The translations under genes were made by a program, and so were the position numbers. Positions 1 to 8,293 of a stretch of DNA of 64,000 nt are shown here, piece by piece. Origin of the DNA: Sporosarcina sp. BI001-red (lineage in GTDB: Bacteria > Bacillota > Bacilli > Bacillales_A > Planococcaceae); NCBI RefSeq assembly GCF_003384035.1, contig NZ_QQAK01000009.1, positions 310,001 through 374,000 of the forward strand. Reading direction: 5' to 3'. The notes below the pieces were generated by a model. That model worked only from the letters and a program-made list of their open reading frames with translations, had not been told where the DNA came from and made no database searches. Position 1 is the first letter of the stretch. Each line of letters begins with the position of its first letter.

Positions 1-435
1 GCTGTTCGGACAAAGAGCAATATGGATGGTGTGGATAAGTTGCTCATCGAAATGGACACGGAATTCGAAGGATTGAGTTTTACAAACCTTGTAGACTTCG
101 ATGCACTCTTCGGACACCGTCGTGATCCTGAAGGTTATGGAGTAGCATTGCAAGAATTCGATGCGCGCATGCCTGAAATAATGAGTCGTTTGAAACAGGA
201 CGATTTATTAATCATCACAGCGGATCACGGGAACGATCCCATTCATGAAGGTACGGACCATACACGTGAATTCGTTCCTTTGCTCATATATTCCCCTCGC
301 TTTGCAAGTGGTGGAACACTTCCACTTCGCAAAACATTCGCAGATATCGGGGCAACGATTGCAGAGAACTTTGAAGCAAAAGCACCGGAATTCGGAGAGA
401 GCTTTTTACAATCATTAATTGAAAAGGCACGGTGA
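1..435 (+). CDS. deoB: Phosphopentomutase, C-terminal part
   Basis: Only the last 144 codons are in the window; the reading frame is open from base 1, so the gene starts upstream. The enzyme interconverts ribose-1-phosphate (or deoxyribose-1-phosphate) and the 5-phosphate in the cytoplasm, linking nucleoside phosphorolysis to the pentose phosphate pathway. The segment has the alkaline-phosphatase-superfamily metal motif ITADHGNDP, followed by [12 protein letters not shown], both typical of DeoB. The stop overlaps the region just ahead of the pdp start, so the two are surely co-transcribed as a nucleoside salvage unit: the phosphorylase makes the sugar-1-phosphate that DeoB converts. Confidence 0.95.
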   Translation, partial: AVRTKSNMDGVDKLLIEMDTEFEGLSFTNLVDFDALFGHRRDPEGYGVALQEFDARMPEIMSRLKQDDLLIITADHGNDPIHEGTDHTREFVPLLIYSPRFASGGTLPLRKTFADIGATIAENFEAKAPEFGESFLQSLIEKAR

Positions 436-440
436 TCAGA

Positions 441-1742
441 ATGAGAATGGTTGATGTGATCCAGAAAAAAAGAGATGGAAAGACATTGTCTGAAGAAGAA
501 ATTCGTTTCTTTGTAAATGGCTATACGAATGGCTCTATTACGGATTATCAGGCGAGTGCTTTTCTGATGGCTACGTATTTTTCTGACATGGATGCAGAAG
601 AACAAGGCTATTTAACGATGGCCATGGTAGATTCAGGTGACCAGATCGATTTATCGGCAATCGAAGGTATTAAGGTTGATAAGCATTCTACTGGAGGCGT
701 GGGAGATACAACGACGCTTATACTTGCCCCACTCGTAGCGGCATGTGGGGTACCTGTTGCGAAAATGAGTGGAAGAGGACTTGGTCATACAGGTGGGACA
801 CTTGATAAGTTAGAAGCAATTGAAGGCTTTCATGTTGAAATCTCTGAAGAACAGTTCGTGAAACAAGTGAACGATTTAAAATTAGCGGTTATTGGACAGA
901 GTGGTAACCTAACACCTGCCGATAAAAAGCTATATGCACTCCGTGATGTTACAGCGACAGTAGACAGCATTCCGCTCATTGCTAGCTCCATTATGAGTAA
1001 AAAGATTGCAGCGGGTGCGGACGCGATCGTGTTGGACGTGAAGACTGGTGACGGGGCTTTCATGAAAACTACTGAAGATGCAGAGGCACTTGCCCAATCG
1101 ATGGTAGCGATTGGGAAGGAAGTAGGTCGCAATACGATGGCTGTTATTTCTGATATGAGCCAGCCCCTAGGATATGCGATTGGCAATGCTTTGGAAGTGA
1201 AAGAAGCGATTGATACGCTGAACGGCAATGGACCGGATGATTTAACAGAGTTGTGTCTTGTCCTAGGAAGTAAAATGCTAATTGCAGGTAAAAAAGCTAA
1301 AAATACAAAAGACGCTCGAAATCAGCTGAACCAGGTTATTCAAGATGGTTCTGCGCTAGAATTATTTGCTAAGTTCCTTGAAGCGCAAGGTGGGAATCCA
1401 GCTATTGTGAAAAATCCGGAATTATTGCCGCAAGCTGCTTATCAAATCGAAGTAAAGTCGACAACAACTGGTTTTATAACGAGGATGGAAGCAGATGAAA
1501 TCGGCGTTGCTGCTATGCTTCTCGGCGCAGGAAGAGCGACAAAAGAAGACGATATCGATTTGTCGGTCGGCATAGTCCTTAAGAAAAAAATCGGGGATGC
1601 TGTTAAATCGGGAGAGGCAATTGCTGTCGTCCACTCGAATACTGAAAACATCTTACAGACTGAAAGCTTGCTACTTCAGCACATTCACATTTCACAACAT
1701 GCTCCGAAACGTCCTAAACTGATTCATAAAGTTATGGAATAA
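441..1742 (+). CDS. pdp: Pyrimidine-nucleoside phosphorylase
   Basis: A 433-residue cytoplasmic enzyme that splits uridine, deoxyuridine and thymidine with phosphate. The phosphate and substrate loop KHSTGGVGD lies at residues 81-89 and the family signature [16 protein letters not shown] at 110-125. The length matches B. subtilis Pdp. I chose ATG 441 because the protein then begins [10 protein letters not shown], like the known family start, and GGTGATC lies about 5 nt upstream; an in-frame GTG at 432 overlaps the deoB stop and would add three residues. It follows deoB directly and ends in a strong terminator, so it is the last gene of its operon. Confidence 0.95.
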   Translation: MRMVDVIQKKRDGKTLSEEEIRFFVNGYTNGSITDYQASAFLMATYFSDMDAEEQGYLTMAMVDSGDQIDLSAIEGIKVDKHSTGGVGDTTTLILAPLVAACGVPVAKMSGRGLGHTGGTLDKLEAIEGFHVEISEEQFVKQVNDLKLAVIGQSGNLTPADKKLYALRDVTATVDSIPLIASSIMSKKIAAGADAIVLDVKTGDGAFMKTTEDAEALAQSMVAIGKEVGRNTMAVISDMSQPLGYAIGNALEVKEAIDTLNGNGPDDLTELCLVLGSKMLIAGKKAKNTKDARNQLNQVIQDGSALELFAKFLEAQGGNPAIVKNPELLPQAAYQIEVKSTTTGFITRMEADEIGVAAMLLGAGRATKEDDIDLSVGIVLKKKIGDAVKSGEAIAVVHSNTENILQTESLLLQHIHISQHAPKRPKLIHKVME

Positions 1743-1760
1743 CATAAAACTTATAAGAGC

Positions 1761-1798
1761 AAAGCACCATTCACGATTGTCGTGAATGGTGCTTTTTT
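1761..1798 (+). terminator. Intrinsic terminator after pdp
   Basis: A perfect stem of about 14 bp (AGCACCATTCACGA pairing with TCGTGAATGGTGCT) around a TTG-type loop, followed by six T. It closes the deoB-pdp operon. Confidence 0.93.
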
Positions 1799-1902
1799 GA
1801 TGTCAATAAAAGAATTGTTGTCTAAAAAAAATTCTTTTCGGACATACTGTGAGCAAGTTCTGATGTCGGTTCATGTAACGTTAACACTAGTTTTGTCATG
1901 AA

Positions 1903-1930
1903 GAAGGATTCCACTTTCCCTCCGTTGAAT
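1903..1930 (+). promoter_or_regulatory. Candidate SigH promoter of the spoIIA operon
   Basis: GAAGGATTC at 1903-1911 fits the SigH -35 pattern RnAGGAwWW except at its last base, and GTTGAAT at 1924-1930 fits the -10 pattern RnnGAAT, with a 12-nt spacer. The predicted transcript start falls just before the spoIIAA ribosome binding site. SigH control of spoIIA is established in B. subtilis. The match here is by eye. Confidence 0.75.
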
Positions 1931-1955
1931 AGTGGGCGAGAAGGAGGGATTAACG

Positions 1956-2309
1956 ATGACAGATATAGCAATTACAAAAAATGGCATCATTGTTGTGACG
2001 TTACGCGGAGAATTAGGAAATCATGAAGCCAATCGCATTCGAACACAAATTTCATCGGAGATCTTTAGTGGAAAAGTACATGGGGTTATATGGGATCTGA
2101 CACATCTTGGATTTATGGATAGTTCAGGAATTGGTTTGATTTTAGGAAGAATGAGAGATCTTTCACCACAAAATGGGGAGACTCTCATTCTGAATCCCTC
2201 TTCCACGATGGAAAAGATTTTTCAGTTCTCAGGTCTTGGTGAAGTGGTGAGGCATTGCAACGTAGAAAAAGCTATAGGTGAAATCGGAGGGGTTTTACAT
2301 GAACAATGA
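1956..2309 (+). CDS. spoIIAA: Anti-sigma F factor antagonist SpoIIAA
   Basis: A 117-residue STAS-domain protein, the same length as in B. subtilis. When unphosphorylated it binds SpoIIAB and frees SigF in the forespore. The phosphorylated serine is expected to be Ser56, in the motif FMDSSGIG (residues 53-60). ATG 1956 is chosen because AAGGAGGG ends about 7 nt upstream; an in-frame GTG at 1932 would place that site inside the gene. The end overlaps spoIIAB by 11 bp, which suggests translational coupling. It is first in the spoIIAA-spoIIAB-sigF operon and lies behind a SigH-type promoter. Confidence 0.96.
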   Translation: MTDIAITKNGIIVVTLRGELGNHEANRIRTQISSEIFSGKVHGVIWDLTHLGFMDSSGIGLILGRMRDLSPQNGETLILNPSSTMEKIFQFSGLGEVVRHCNVEKAIGEIGGVLHEQ

Positions 2310-2745
2310 GATGACATTGTCATTTGTCGCAATCGAGGAGAACGAAGCATTAGCTAGAATGACGATGACGTGTTTCATATCACCTTTAGATCCGACGATT
2401 GAAGAGTTATCCGAGTTTAAAACGATAGTTTCTGAAGCTGTGACGAATGCAATTATTCATGGCTATGACTGTGACGGAAAAAGAGAAGTGACCATTCATG
2501 CAAAAATTGAAGATAGCAAAGTGACGATGACTGTTACGGACGAAGGAAATGGGATTTTCGATGTGGACCAGGCGATGGAACCGATGTTTACAACGAAACC
2601 ATTGCTGGAGCGATCTGGTATGGGTTTCACAATCATGGAAAGCTTTGCGGACAATTTGTCGGTTGAATCCGCAATTGGACAAGGGACTGTCGTGCGGTTT
2701 GAAAAAGCATTTTCTCCGGTCACGGAAAAAAGCAGAATGAGGTGA
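2299..2745 (+). CDS. spoIIAB: Anti-sigma F factor and SpoIIAA kinase SpoIIAB
   Basis: A 148-residue GHKL-fold serine kinase that holds SigF inactive and phosphorylates SpoIIAA. The ATP-binding boxes are visible: the N box with Asn50 in SEAVTNAIIHG, the G1 box DEGNGI at 81-86, and the GMGF lid near 107-110. GGAGGGG at about 2286-2292 is correctly spaced from ATG 2299. It overlaps spoIIAA by 11 bp and is followed by sigF after 3 nt, so anti-sigma and sigma factor are made in a fixed ratio. Confidence 0.96.
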   Translation: MNNEMTLSFVAIEENEALARMTMTCFISPLDPTIEELSEFKTIVSEAVTNAIIHGYDCDGKREVTIHAKIEDSKVTMTVTDEGNGIFDVDQAMEPMFTTKPLLERSGMGFTIMESFADNLSVESAIGQGTVVRFEKAFSPVTEKSRMR

Positions 2746-2748
2746 CCT

Positions 2749-3540
2749 ATGGAAATGTCTGTTGAAAAAAATGGAGCGCTTCTATCCCAAGAGGAAATGC
2801 GCATGCTGATTCAACAGTCTCAATCAGGCGATAAGGAATCCCGCAGACGCATGGTGGAAGGGAATACACGCCTCGTCTGGTCAATTGTTCAGCGGTTCGC
2901 TTCGCGTGGTGCAGACTTGGAGGATCTGTTTCAAATTGGCTGTATCGGCCTTATGAAATCGATTGATAAGTTCGATTTATCCTATGAAGTAAAGTTCTCG
3001 ACATATGCAGTTCCGATGATTGTAGGAGAAATACAACGTTTTCTTCGAGATGACGGTATGGTGAAGGTGAGCCGTTCCATTCGTGAACTAAGTTTTAAAA
3101 TTAGACATGCGACAGATAGTTATGTGAAGGAGCATGGAACTTCACCTTCCATCTCTGAGCTCGCAAAAACACTCGAAGTTACGGTAGACGAGATTATATT
3201 AGCATCTGATGCATTAAGAGATCCTGCATCTTTACATGAACAGCTGTACGACACTGATGGAGATAGTTTGACACTGATGGATCAGCTCAAAGATGATCGA
3301 TCTACGCGACTGTTTGACCATATTCCGCTACGGGATGTTGTCTCAAAACTAAACAAACGAGATCAGACCATTATATACATGCGCTACTATTTAGACTGTA
3401 CTCAAAGTGACATTGCAGAACGGATTGGAATTTCTCAAGTCCAAGTATCGCGATTAGAAAAGAAAATACTTGCCCAACTGAAAACATGGATGGGTGCTAG
3501 TGTAGACGAGACGTTGGACAAAGCGAGGGCTGATCGGTAA
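2749..3540 (+). CDS. sigF: RNA polymerase sigma factor SigF (forespore)
   Basis: A 263-residue sigma-70-family factor for early forespore genes. Region 2 is seen as DLFQIGCIGLMKSIDKFD and FSTYAVPMIVGEIQRFLRDD, region 3 follows, and region 4.2 near the C terminus carries QSDIAERIGISQVQVSRLEKK. It is close to B. subtilis SigF in length and in the start MEMSVEKNG. AGGTGA lies only 3 nt before ATG 2749; ATG 2755, two codons on, has better spacing and is an alternative. The stop codon touches the spoVAF start with no base between them, which differs from B. subtilis, where spoVAA-AE intervene. Confidence 0.96.
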   Translation: MEMSVEKNGALLSQEEMRMLIQQSQSGDKESRRRMVEGNTRLVWSIVQRFASRGADLEDLFQIGCIGLMKSIDKFDLSYEVKFSTYAVPMIVGEIQRFLRDDGMVKVSRSIRELSFKIRHATDSYVKEHGTSPSISELAKTLEVTVDEIILASDALRDPASLHEQLYDTDGDSLTLMDQLKDDRSTRLFDHIPLRDVVSKLNKRDQTIIYMRYYLDCTQSDIAERIGISQVQVSRLEKKILAQLKTWMGASVDETLDKARADR

Positions 3541-4989
3541 ATGAATCCATTATTTACATCTAAGACGGAAGCAGAAGCGTGGTTTGTTAATAAATTTGGA
3601 ACAGGGGAAACGTATGATGCTGTTACACGGGAAATTCATTTATGGGAAATGCCGGTTCTACTTCTATACATCAACGGCCTTGTAGATGGACAGACAATCA
3701 CAACGTTATTGACTGAAATGCAAGATGCAAGTAGAGGAAGTGAAGCTTCTCACCATTCAGGTGAGAAGCTACTTTCCTACTTCCCATATCACGCAGTAGA
3801 GCAACCGAAAAGCCGGGACGAATTTTTAACATCTCTTTTGAGTGGACTTGCAGGGTTCGTGACTGAAGATGGTTTCACATTCCTAATAGACATTAGAAGT
3901 TACCCAGGGAGACAACCAGAAGAGCCCGATAATGAAAAAGTAATAAGAGGGTCAAGGGATGGGTTTACTGAAAATATTCTTCAAAACACTACATTGATAA
4001 GAAGAAGATTACGAACACCTAAACTCCGATTCGAAATGCATAAGGTATCTGCAATTGGCAAAACCGATGTGGCGATTGCCTATATCAAAGGGGCAGCCAA
4101 TAACGAGATGCTGGATGGAATTCGTAAAAGAATGGGAGAAATTGAAACAGACGGTCTCACAATGACGGATAAGTCCCTAGAAGAGTACCTATTCAAGCAA
4201 AGATTTAATCCGATGCCATTTGTTCGATACACCGAACGACCGGACATTTGTGCTGCGAACCTATTAGAAGGTCGTATTGCCTTGATTGTCGACACCTCAC
4301 CATCTGCTATCCTCGTGCCGACTACCATCTTCGATCATTTGCAGCATGCTGAAGAATACCGACAGACGCCCTTTATTGGGACGTTCATCCGGATGATTAG
4401 AATGATAGGTGCCCTCTTTAGTCTTTTCTTGCTGCCTTTTTGGTATCTGCTTGCAACAAAAACGCAATACATTCCTCAATTTATGCATTACATCGGACCG
4501 GATGACCCTGGAGCAGTACCGCTATTTGTCCAATTGTTATTAGCCGATTTAGGGATCGAAGTATTACGAATGGCCGCCATTCATACACCAACACCGATGA
4601 CGACCGCCATGGGGTTAGTTGCAGCAATTGTTATTGGGCAAGTAGCAATTGATGTAGGTCTCTTTACTCCTGAAGTAGTATTGTATGTTGCTGTTAGTGC
4701 GATTTTAACATTTGCTATTCCTTCTTATGAATTGAGTATTACCACCAAGATATTTAGAATCGCTTTACTAATTGGTGCGGCAGTAGCTGGAGCACCAGGT
4801 TTTTTCATTATGCTTGCTCTGTTGTTCTATTACTTAAGTTCGATGAAGCCTTTAAATGTTCCCTATTTATGGCCGGCACTGCCATTTTTCCCAATAGCGA
4901 TGTTGCGTGTCATCCTGCGCCAACCGATGACACACGATTCTCCACGACCGTTTATTGTGGAATCACCAGATCGTGATCGAATGCCGTAA
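3541..4989 (+). CDS. spoVAF: GerA-family spore membrane protein SpoVAF
   Basis: A 482-residue protein with a soluble N-terminal half and, from about residue 285, several hydrophobic segments. The GerA/SpoVAF signatures LRMAAIHTPTPMTTAMG, IGQVAIDVGLFTPEV and YLWPALPFFP are clear, and the tail resembles SpoVAF rather than the GerAA/GerBA germinant receptors. In known sporeformers SpoVAF sits in the spore inner membrane beside the SpoVA dipicolinate channel and affects germination. Here it directly follows sigF (TAA then ATG) and precedes lysA, as in B. subtilis, but spoVAA to spoVAE are not between sigF and spoVAF. No separate promoter is evident, so it is probably read through from spoIIA. Confidence 0.88.
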   Translation: MNPLFTSKTEAEAWFVNKFGTGETYDAVTREIHLWEMPVLLLYINGLVDGQTITTLLTEMQDASRGSEASHHSGEKLLSYFPYHAVEQPKSRDEFLTSLLSGLAGFVTEDGFTFLIDIRSYPGRQPEEPDNEKVIRGSRDGFTENILQNTTLIRRRLRTPKLRFEMHKVSAIGKTDVAIAYIKGAANNEMLDGIRKRMGEIETDGLTMTDKSLEEYLFKQRFNPMPFVRYTERPDICAANLLEGRIALIVDTSPSAILVPTTIFDHLQHAEEYRQTPFIGTFIRMIRMIGALFSLFLLPFWYLLATKTQYIPQFMHYIGPDDPGAVPLFVQLLLADLGIEVLRMAAIHTPTPMTTAMGLVAAIVIGQVAIDVGLFTPEVVLYVAVSAILTFAIPSYELSITTKIFRIALLIGAAVAGAPGFFIMLALLFYYLSSMKPLNVPYLWPALPFFPIAMLRVILRQPMTHDSPRPFIVESPDRDRMP

Positions 4990-5099
4990 ACAATTGCCTG
5001 TCCTCAAAAGTTGTGATAAATTTGTCCATAGACAACTTCACCTTCATGAACATCTGCAGGGGGAGATTTATCGCAATTAATGGAGTGGAGGCGTACCCT

Positions 5100-6425
5100 A
5101 TGGACTTATACGGAACTCAAAAGGTGAACGACAAAGGGCATTTAGTCATTGGAGGGACAGATTCCATTGACCTTGCTCATGTTTATGGCACACCGCTCGT
5201 CGTCTACGATACTGCATTATTTCGGATGCGAGCTGCAGGATTTCAAGAAACATTTAAAAAGATGGGGATCCGAGCTCAAGTCGCCTATGCGAGCAAGGCG
5301 TTTTCTTCAATTGCCATTTATGAACTGGCAGCAAAAGAAGGATTATCATTGGACGTTGTTTCGGGCGGAGAATTGTTTACTGCGGCAAAAGCCAATTTCC
5401 CTAGAGAACGTATCCATTTCCACGGTAATAACAAAAGTTACACGGAATTGAACTATGCTTTTGATGAAAAAATAGGCTGTATTGTCGTCGATAACTTTTT
5501 AGAGCTGTCCATGGTGAAAGAAATTGCATCTACTCGAAAACAACATATGAAAATTTTGTTGAGAGTCACACCTGGTGTTGAAGCACACACACACGAATTC
5601 ATTACAACTGGACAAGAAGATTCTAAATTCGGATTTGACTTGAAAAACGGTCAAACAGACAAAGCATTTGAACTTGCCTTTCGTGCGCCCTATCTTCAAT
5701 TGTTGGGTCTCCATTGTCATATTGGTTCACAGATTTTTGAGACGGATGCATTTACCCATGCCGCACAAGCATTGATGGAAAAAATGCAAGTGTGGAAAGA
5801 AAGCCATTCGTTTGTTTGCACAGTCCTGAATTTAGGCGGAGGATTCGGCATCCGGTATACGGAAGAAGATCATCCGTTGGAACCTTCTCAATATGTAGAA
5901 AAAATGGCGGAAGTAGTTCTTGAACTTTCAAAGAGTTGGAACTATCCTCTTCCTGAAATCTGGATAGAGCCAGGTCGTTCACTTGTAGGGGATGCAGGAA
6001 CAACACTCTACACAGCTGGCAGTGTAAAAGAAGTTCCGGGAGTACGCACATATATTGCAGTTGATGGCGGCATGTCGGATAATATACGGCCCGCACTATA
6101 TGACGCGAATTATACAGCGGCTGTCGCGAATCGGATGTCAAGCCCACACGATACTACTGTTACGATCGCGGGTAAATGTTGCGAATCCGGAGATAAACTC
6201 ATTGTAGATGCAAAACTTGCTGACGTTACGGAAGGTGATATCCTCGCTGTGTTTTGTACAGGTGCGTATACGTATTCCATGGCGGGAAATTATAATAGAC
6301 TTCCTAGACCTGCTGTCATTTTTGCAGAAGAGGGGCACCATCAGCTCGTCATCAGACGAGAGACATATGAAGACATTACTCGATTAGACCTTTCCTTGCA
6401 ACAGAAGGTGAGGAAAGAATCGTAA
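5100..6425 (+). CDS. lysA: Diaminopimelate decarboxylase
   Basis: The last step of lysine synthesis: a PLP enzyme that decarboxylates meso-diaminopimelate in the cytoplasm. The 441-residue protein has the PLP lysine Lys66 in VAYASKAFSS, the SGGELF and HFHGNNKS segments, the glycine-rich GGGFGIRYTE loop, and KCCESGD with the cross-subunit catalytic cysteine. ATG 5100 follows GGAGTGGAGG and gives the family start MDLYGTQ; the frame is open further upstream but that part does not resemble LysA. It follows spoVAF, the ancestral order. No lysine riboswitch was recognised in the 110 bp upstream. Confidence 0.96.
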   Translation: MDLYGTQKVNDKGHLVIGGTDSIDLAHVYGTPLVVYDTALFRMRAAGFQETFKKMGIRAQVAYASKAFSSIAIYELAAKEGLSLDVVSGGELFTAAKANFPRERIHFHGNNKSYTELNYAFDEKIGCIVVDNFLELSMVKEIASTRKQHMKILLRVTPGVEAHTHEFITTGQEDSKFGFDLKNGQTDKAFELAFRAPYLQLLGLHCHIGSQIFETDAFTHAAQALMEKMQVWKESHSFVCTVLNLGGGFGIRYTEEDHPLEPSQYVEKMAEVVLELSKSWNYPLPEIWIEPGRSLVGDAGTTLYTAGSVKEVPGVRTYIAVDGGMSDNIRPALYDANYTAAVANRMSSPHDTTVTIAGKCCESGDKLIVDAKLADVTEGDILAVFCTGAYTYSMAGNYNRLPRPAVIFAEEGHHQLVIRRETYEDITRLDLSLQQKVRKES

Positions 6426-6529
6426 TGAAAAAGCGTAACCTACTTTTGTTTTTAGGAATTGTTATCATGGCATTAGTATGGGGAGCGGTCTATTGGTATA
6501 TTGTTGTACCAATTATCGATCCCCGTTAA
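6425..6529 (+). CDS. 34-residue single-span membrane microprotein, unknown function
   Basis: A short gene beginning at ATG 6425, whose A is the last base of the lysA stop. AAGGTGAGG lies about 11 nt upstream. The product starts MKKRNLLLFLGIVIMALVWG and continues with a hydrophobic stretch to about residue 30, ending PIIDPR. The positive N terminus and acidic tail suggest one membrane span with the N terminus inside. I do not recognise a family. The 1-nt overlap with lysA implies translational coupling. A good promoter for ribT begins 8 bp after its stop, so it belongs with lysA rather than ribT. Confidence 0.6.
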   Translation: MKKRNLLLFLGIVIMALVWGAVYWYIVVPIIDPR

Positions 6530-6536
6530 AGCTTAG

Positions 6537-6565
6537 TTGATAAATGATGGACAATCCTGTAAAAT
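6537..6565 (+). promoter_or_regulatory. SigA-type promoter for ribT
   Basis: TTGATA (6537-6542), a 17-bp spacer, then TAAAAT (6560-6565); each box matches consensus at five of six positions. It lies about 36 bp before the ribT start and lets ribT be transcribed independently of lysA. Confidence 0.7.
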
Positions 6566-6601
6566 CGAGCAGATAGTATTAGTGAAAGAGAAGGGATCCC
6601 C

Positions 6602-6970
6602 ATGAAACTTGTTCGTTACAAGAAAGCGTATCAAAAAATAGCGATGGGATTTCTTTCATACAGTTCCGGTGATCAGCCTGTCAAACAACTACAAGAAACC
6701 ATGACACGTTATGAGACAGATGACAAATGGGAAATGTATTTGGTGAAGGAACAAGAAGATCTCATTGGAATTGTCGGTGCTGAAGTTGCAGATCAATCCT
6801 TTGTCGTTCAGCATCTTTCCATCAATCCTTCTTTTAGAGGGGAAGGAATCGGGAAAGAGATGGTAACCAAACTGCAAGAGGAATTTCCAGACAAAACTCC
6901 CTATGGGAATGAATATACGGATGCATTTGTCAGTAAATGTGTTCTGGAAGAAACAAGAGCGGAACGCTAA
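6602..6970 (+). CDS. ribT: RibT, GNAT-family acetyltransferase-like protein
   Basis: A 122-residue GNAT-fold protein whose start (MKLVRYKKAYQKIAMGFLS) and overall length match RibT, the last gene of the Bacillus riboflavin operon. The acetyl-CoA loop is seen as RGEGIGKEM (about residues 80-88). Its substrate is not established. Here it stands alone: none of ribD, ribE, ribA or ribH is in the window, and it has its own promoter. Its end overlaps the end of the minus-strand DUF309 gene by 4 bp. GGGATCCC precedes the ATG; AGAGAAGGG is the probable ribosome binding site. Confidence 0.85.
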   Translation: MKLVRYKKAYQKIAMGFLSYSSGDQPVKQLQETMTRYETDDKWEMYLVKEQEDLIGIVGAEVADQSFVVQHLSINPSFRGEGIGKEMVTKLQEEFPDKTPYGNEYTDAFVSKCVLEETRAER

Positions 6971-7479
6971 CGTCCGCTCTTCTTCTTTTCGTTGCGAAGT
7001 TTTAGAATATCACTTCTGTCACGTTGCATATGTTTATGAATAACCTCATCGCTGCCTGCTGTCAGTAAGATAAGGTTTTGTGCGGTTGTTTGAACTAACT
7101 CATTTAGTTGCTGAGATTGAATACCGATTTCCATTGCGCGGAATGAATGCTCTATTGAGATTTCTTTTTTTGCATTTACGACGTCTTGAATGAGTCGATC
7201 AAAGTCAACGACTTCTTTATATTCATCGTAAATAGGTGGAAGAGAGGTGAATCGCTGAAGTGCTTTGTTGATAGTTCGGAAAGCTCCAGGCAGATTTCCA
7301 CGTCTCCAATGATACATCCCTGTAGACAGTAATATATACGCAGTGAGAGGGTGAGACTTTGAGTACCCGGGAATTGACTTCCAATATTCTTCTAATACTT
7401 CATGTCCCTCGAAATAATCTTGATTGTCATTAAAATATACAAGGAACTCCACGAAGAGCGGATGATAATAAGGATGCAT
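6967..7479 (-). CDS. DUF309 family protein (YpuF-like)
   Basis: A 170-residue protein on the minus strand. The DUF309 signature YFEGHEVLEEYWK is at residues 22-34, followed by HPLTAYILLSTGMYHWRRGN; the family is mostly helical and of unknown function. In B. subtilis the DUF309 gene ypuF is likewise found between ribT and scpA. The gene runs against both flanking genes: it converges on ribT with a 4-bp overlap of the two ends, and diverges from scpA across about 50 bp. AAAGGAGTG lies just upstream of its ATG. Confidence 0.8.
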   Translation of the reverse strand: MHPYYHPLFVEFLVYFNDNQDYFEGHEVLEEYWKSIPGYSKSHPLTAYILLSTGMYHWRRGNLPGAFRTINKALQRFTSLPPIYDEYKEVVDFDRLIQDVVNAKKEISIEHSFRAMEIGIQSQQLNELVQTTAQNLILLTAGSDEVIHKHMQRDRSDILKLRNEKKKSGR

Positions 7480-7531
7480 ACAGTCACTCCTTTCTATTAA
7501 CCCATCTGCTGTGAGCAGAAAAGGTGAAAAA

Positions 7532-8293
7532 ATGTCTTATAATGTAAAACTAGAAGCGTTCGAAGGTCCACTTGATCTATTGCTGCACTTAATCAACCGA
7601 TTGGAAATTGATATTTATGACATTCCAATGGCGGAGCTGACAAACCAATACATAGAACACTTGCATGCAATGCGTGTACTCGAACTTGATGAGCTAAGTG
7701 AATACTTAGTTCTTGCCGCCACATTGATAGAAATCAAAAGCAAAATGCTGCTCCCTGTCCATGAAGGAGATGTATTCGATGACGAAGGGCAAGAGTTCGA
7801 CATGGAAGAAGATCCTCGTGAGGAACTGATCGCAAGAATTCTTGAATACAAAAAGTACAAAGAAGCAGCAGTTCAACTGAAAGAATCAGCTGATGAACGC
7901 GCTGTCCACTTCACGAAGCCACCCACTGAGGTAGAAGCATATGGAGGCGTGACACCAATAGATTCGGGTGATGAACTCAACGTATTCGATCTTATCGGTG
8001 CTTTCCAGCGGATGCTACAGCGTAGGAGATTAAAAGCACCTATGTCTGCAAGTATAACAAATAATGAAATCTCTGTCGGTGATAAGATGGATGAAATCAT
8101 GAGTCAAGTAGAACGCAAGGGTGGCACTTGTGATTTTGAAGAGTTGTTTGAAGAAGGAGATATGAGTGGTTTAATCATCACTTTTCTGTCAATTCTAGAA
8201 CTGATGAAACGAAGCGATATCATTGTAGAACAACACGGGAATTTTAATAGATTACAGATTCGAATGCAATTGGAGGAACAAGCGCATGAATGA
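7532..8293 (+). CDS. scpA: Segregation and condensation protein A (kleisin)
   Basis: A 253-residue kleisin that bridges the two Smc heads and binds ScpB in the chromosome condensation complex. It begins MSYNVKLEAFEGPLDLLLHL, the family hallmark, and ends with the winged-helix region around FEELFEEGDMSGLIITFLSILELMK. ATG 7532 is preceded by AAAAGGTGA; an in-frame GTG at 7511 would put that site inside the gene. It overlaps scpB by 8 bp, the usual arrangement. Confidence 0.96.
   Translation: MSYNVKLEAFEGPLDLLLHLINRLEIDIYDIPMAELTNQYIEHLHAMRVLELDELSEYLVLAATLIEIKSKMLLPVHEGDVFDDEGQEFDMEEDPREELIARILEYKKYKEAAVQLKESADERAVHFTKPPTEVEAYGGVTPIDSGDELNVFDLIGAFQRMLQRRRLKAPMSASITNNEISVGDKMDEIMSQVERKGGTCDFEELFEEGDMSGLIITFLSILELMKRSDIIVEQHGNFNRLQIRMQLEEQAHE

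Noticed and set aside
1808..1838. An AT-only inverted repeat AAAAGAATT / AATTCTTTT before spoIIAA
   Set aside because: Without GC pairs or a following T run it is weak as a terminator, and it matches no operator I know; chance is likely in AT-rich spacer.
4990..5099. A lysine riboswitch upstream of lysA
   Set aside because: The gap is only 110 bp, and none of the conserved L-box blocks are visible; only a 7-bp inverted repeat (AAGTTGT / ACAACTT) is present.
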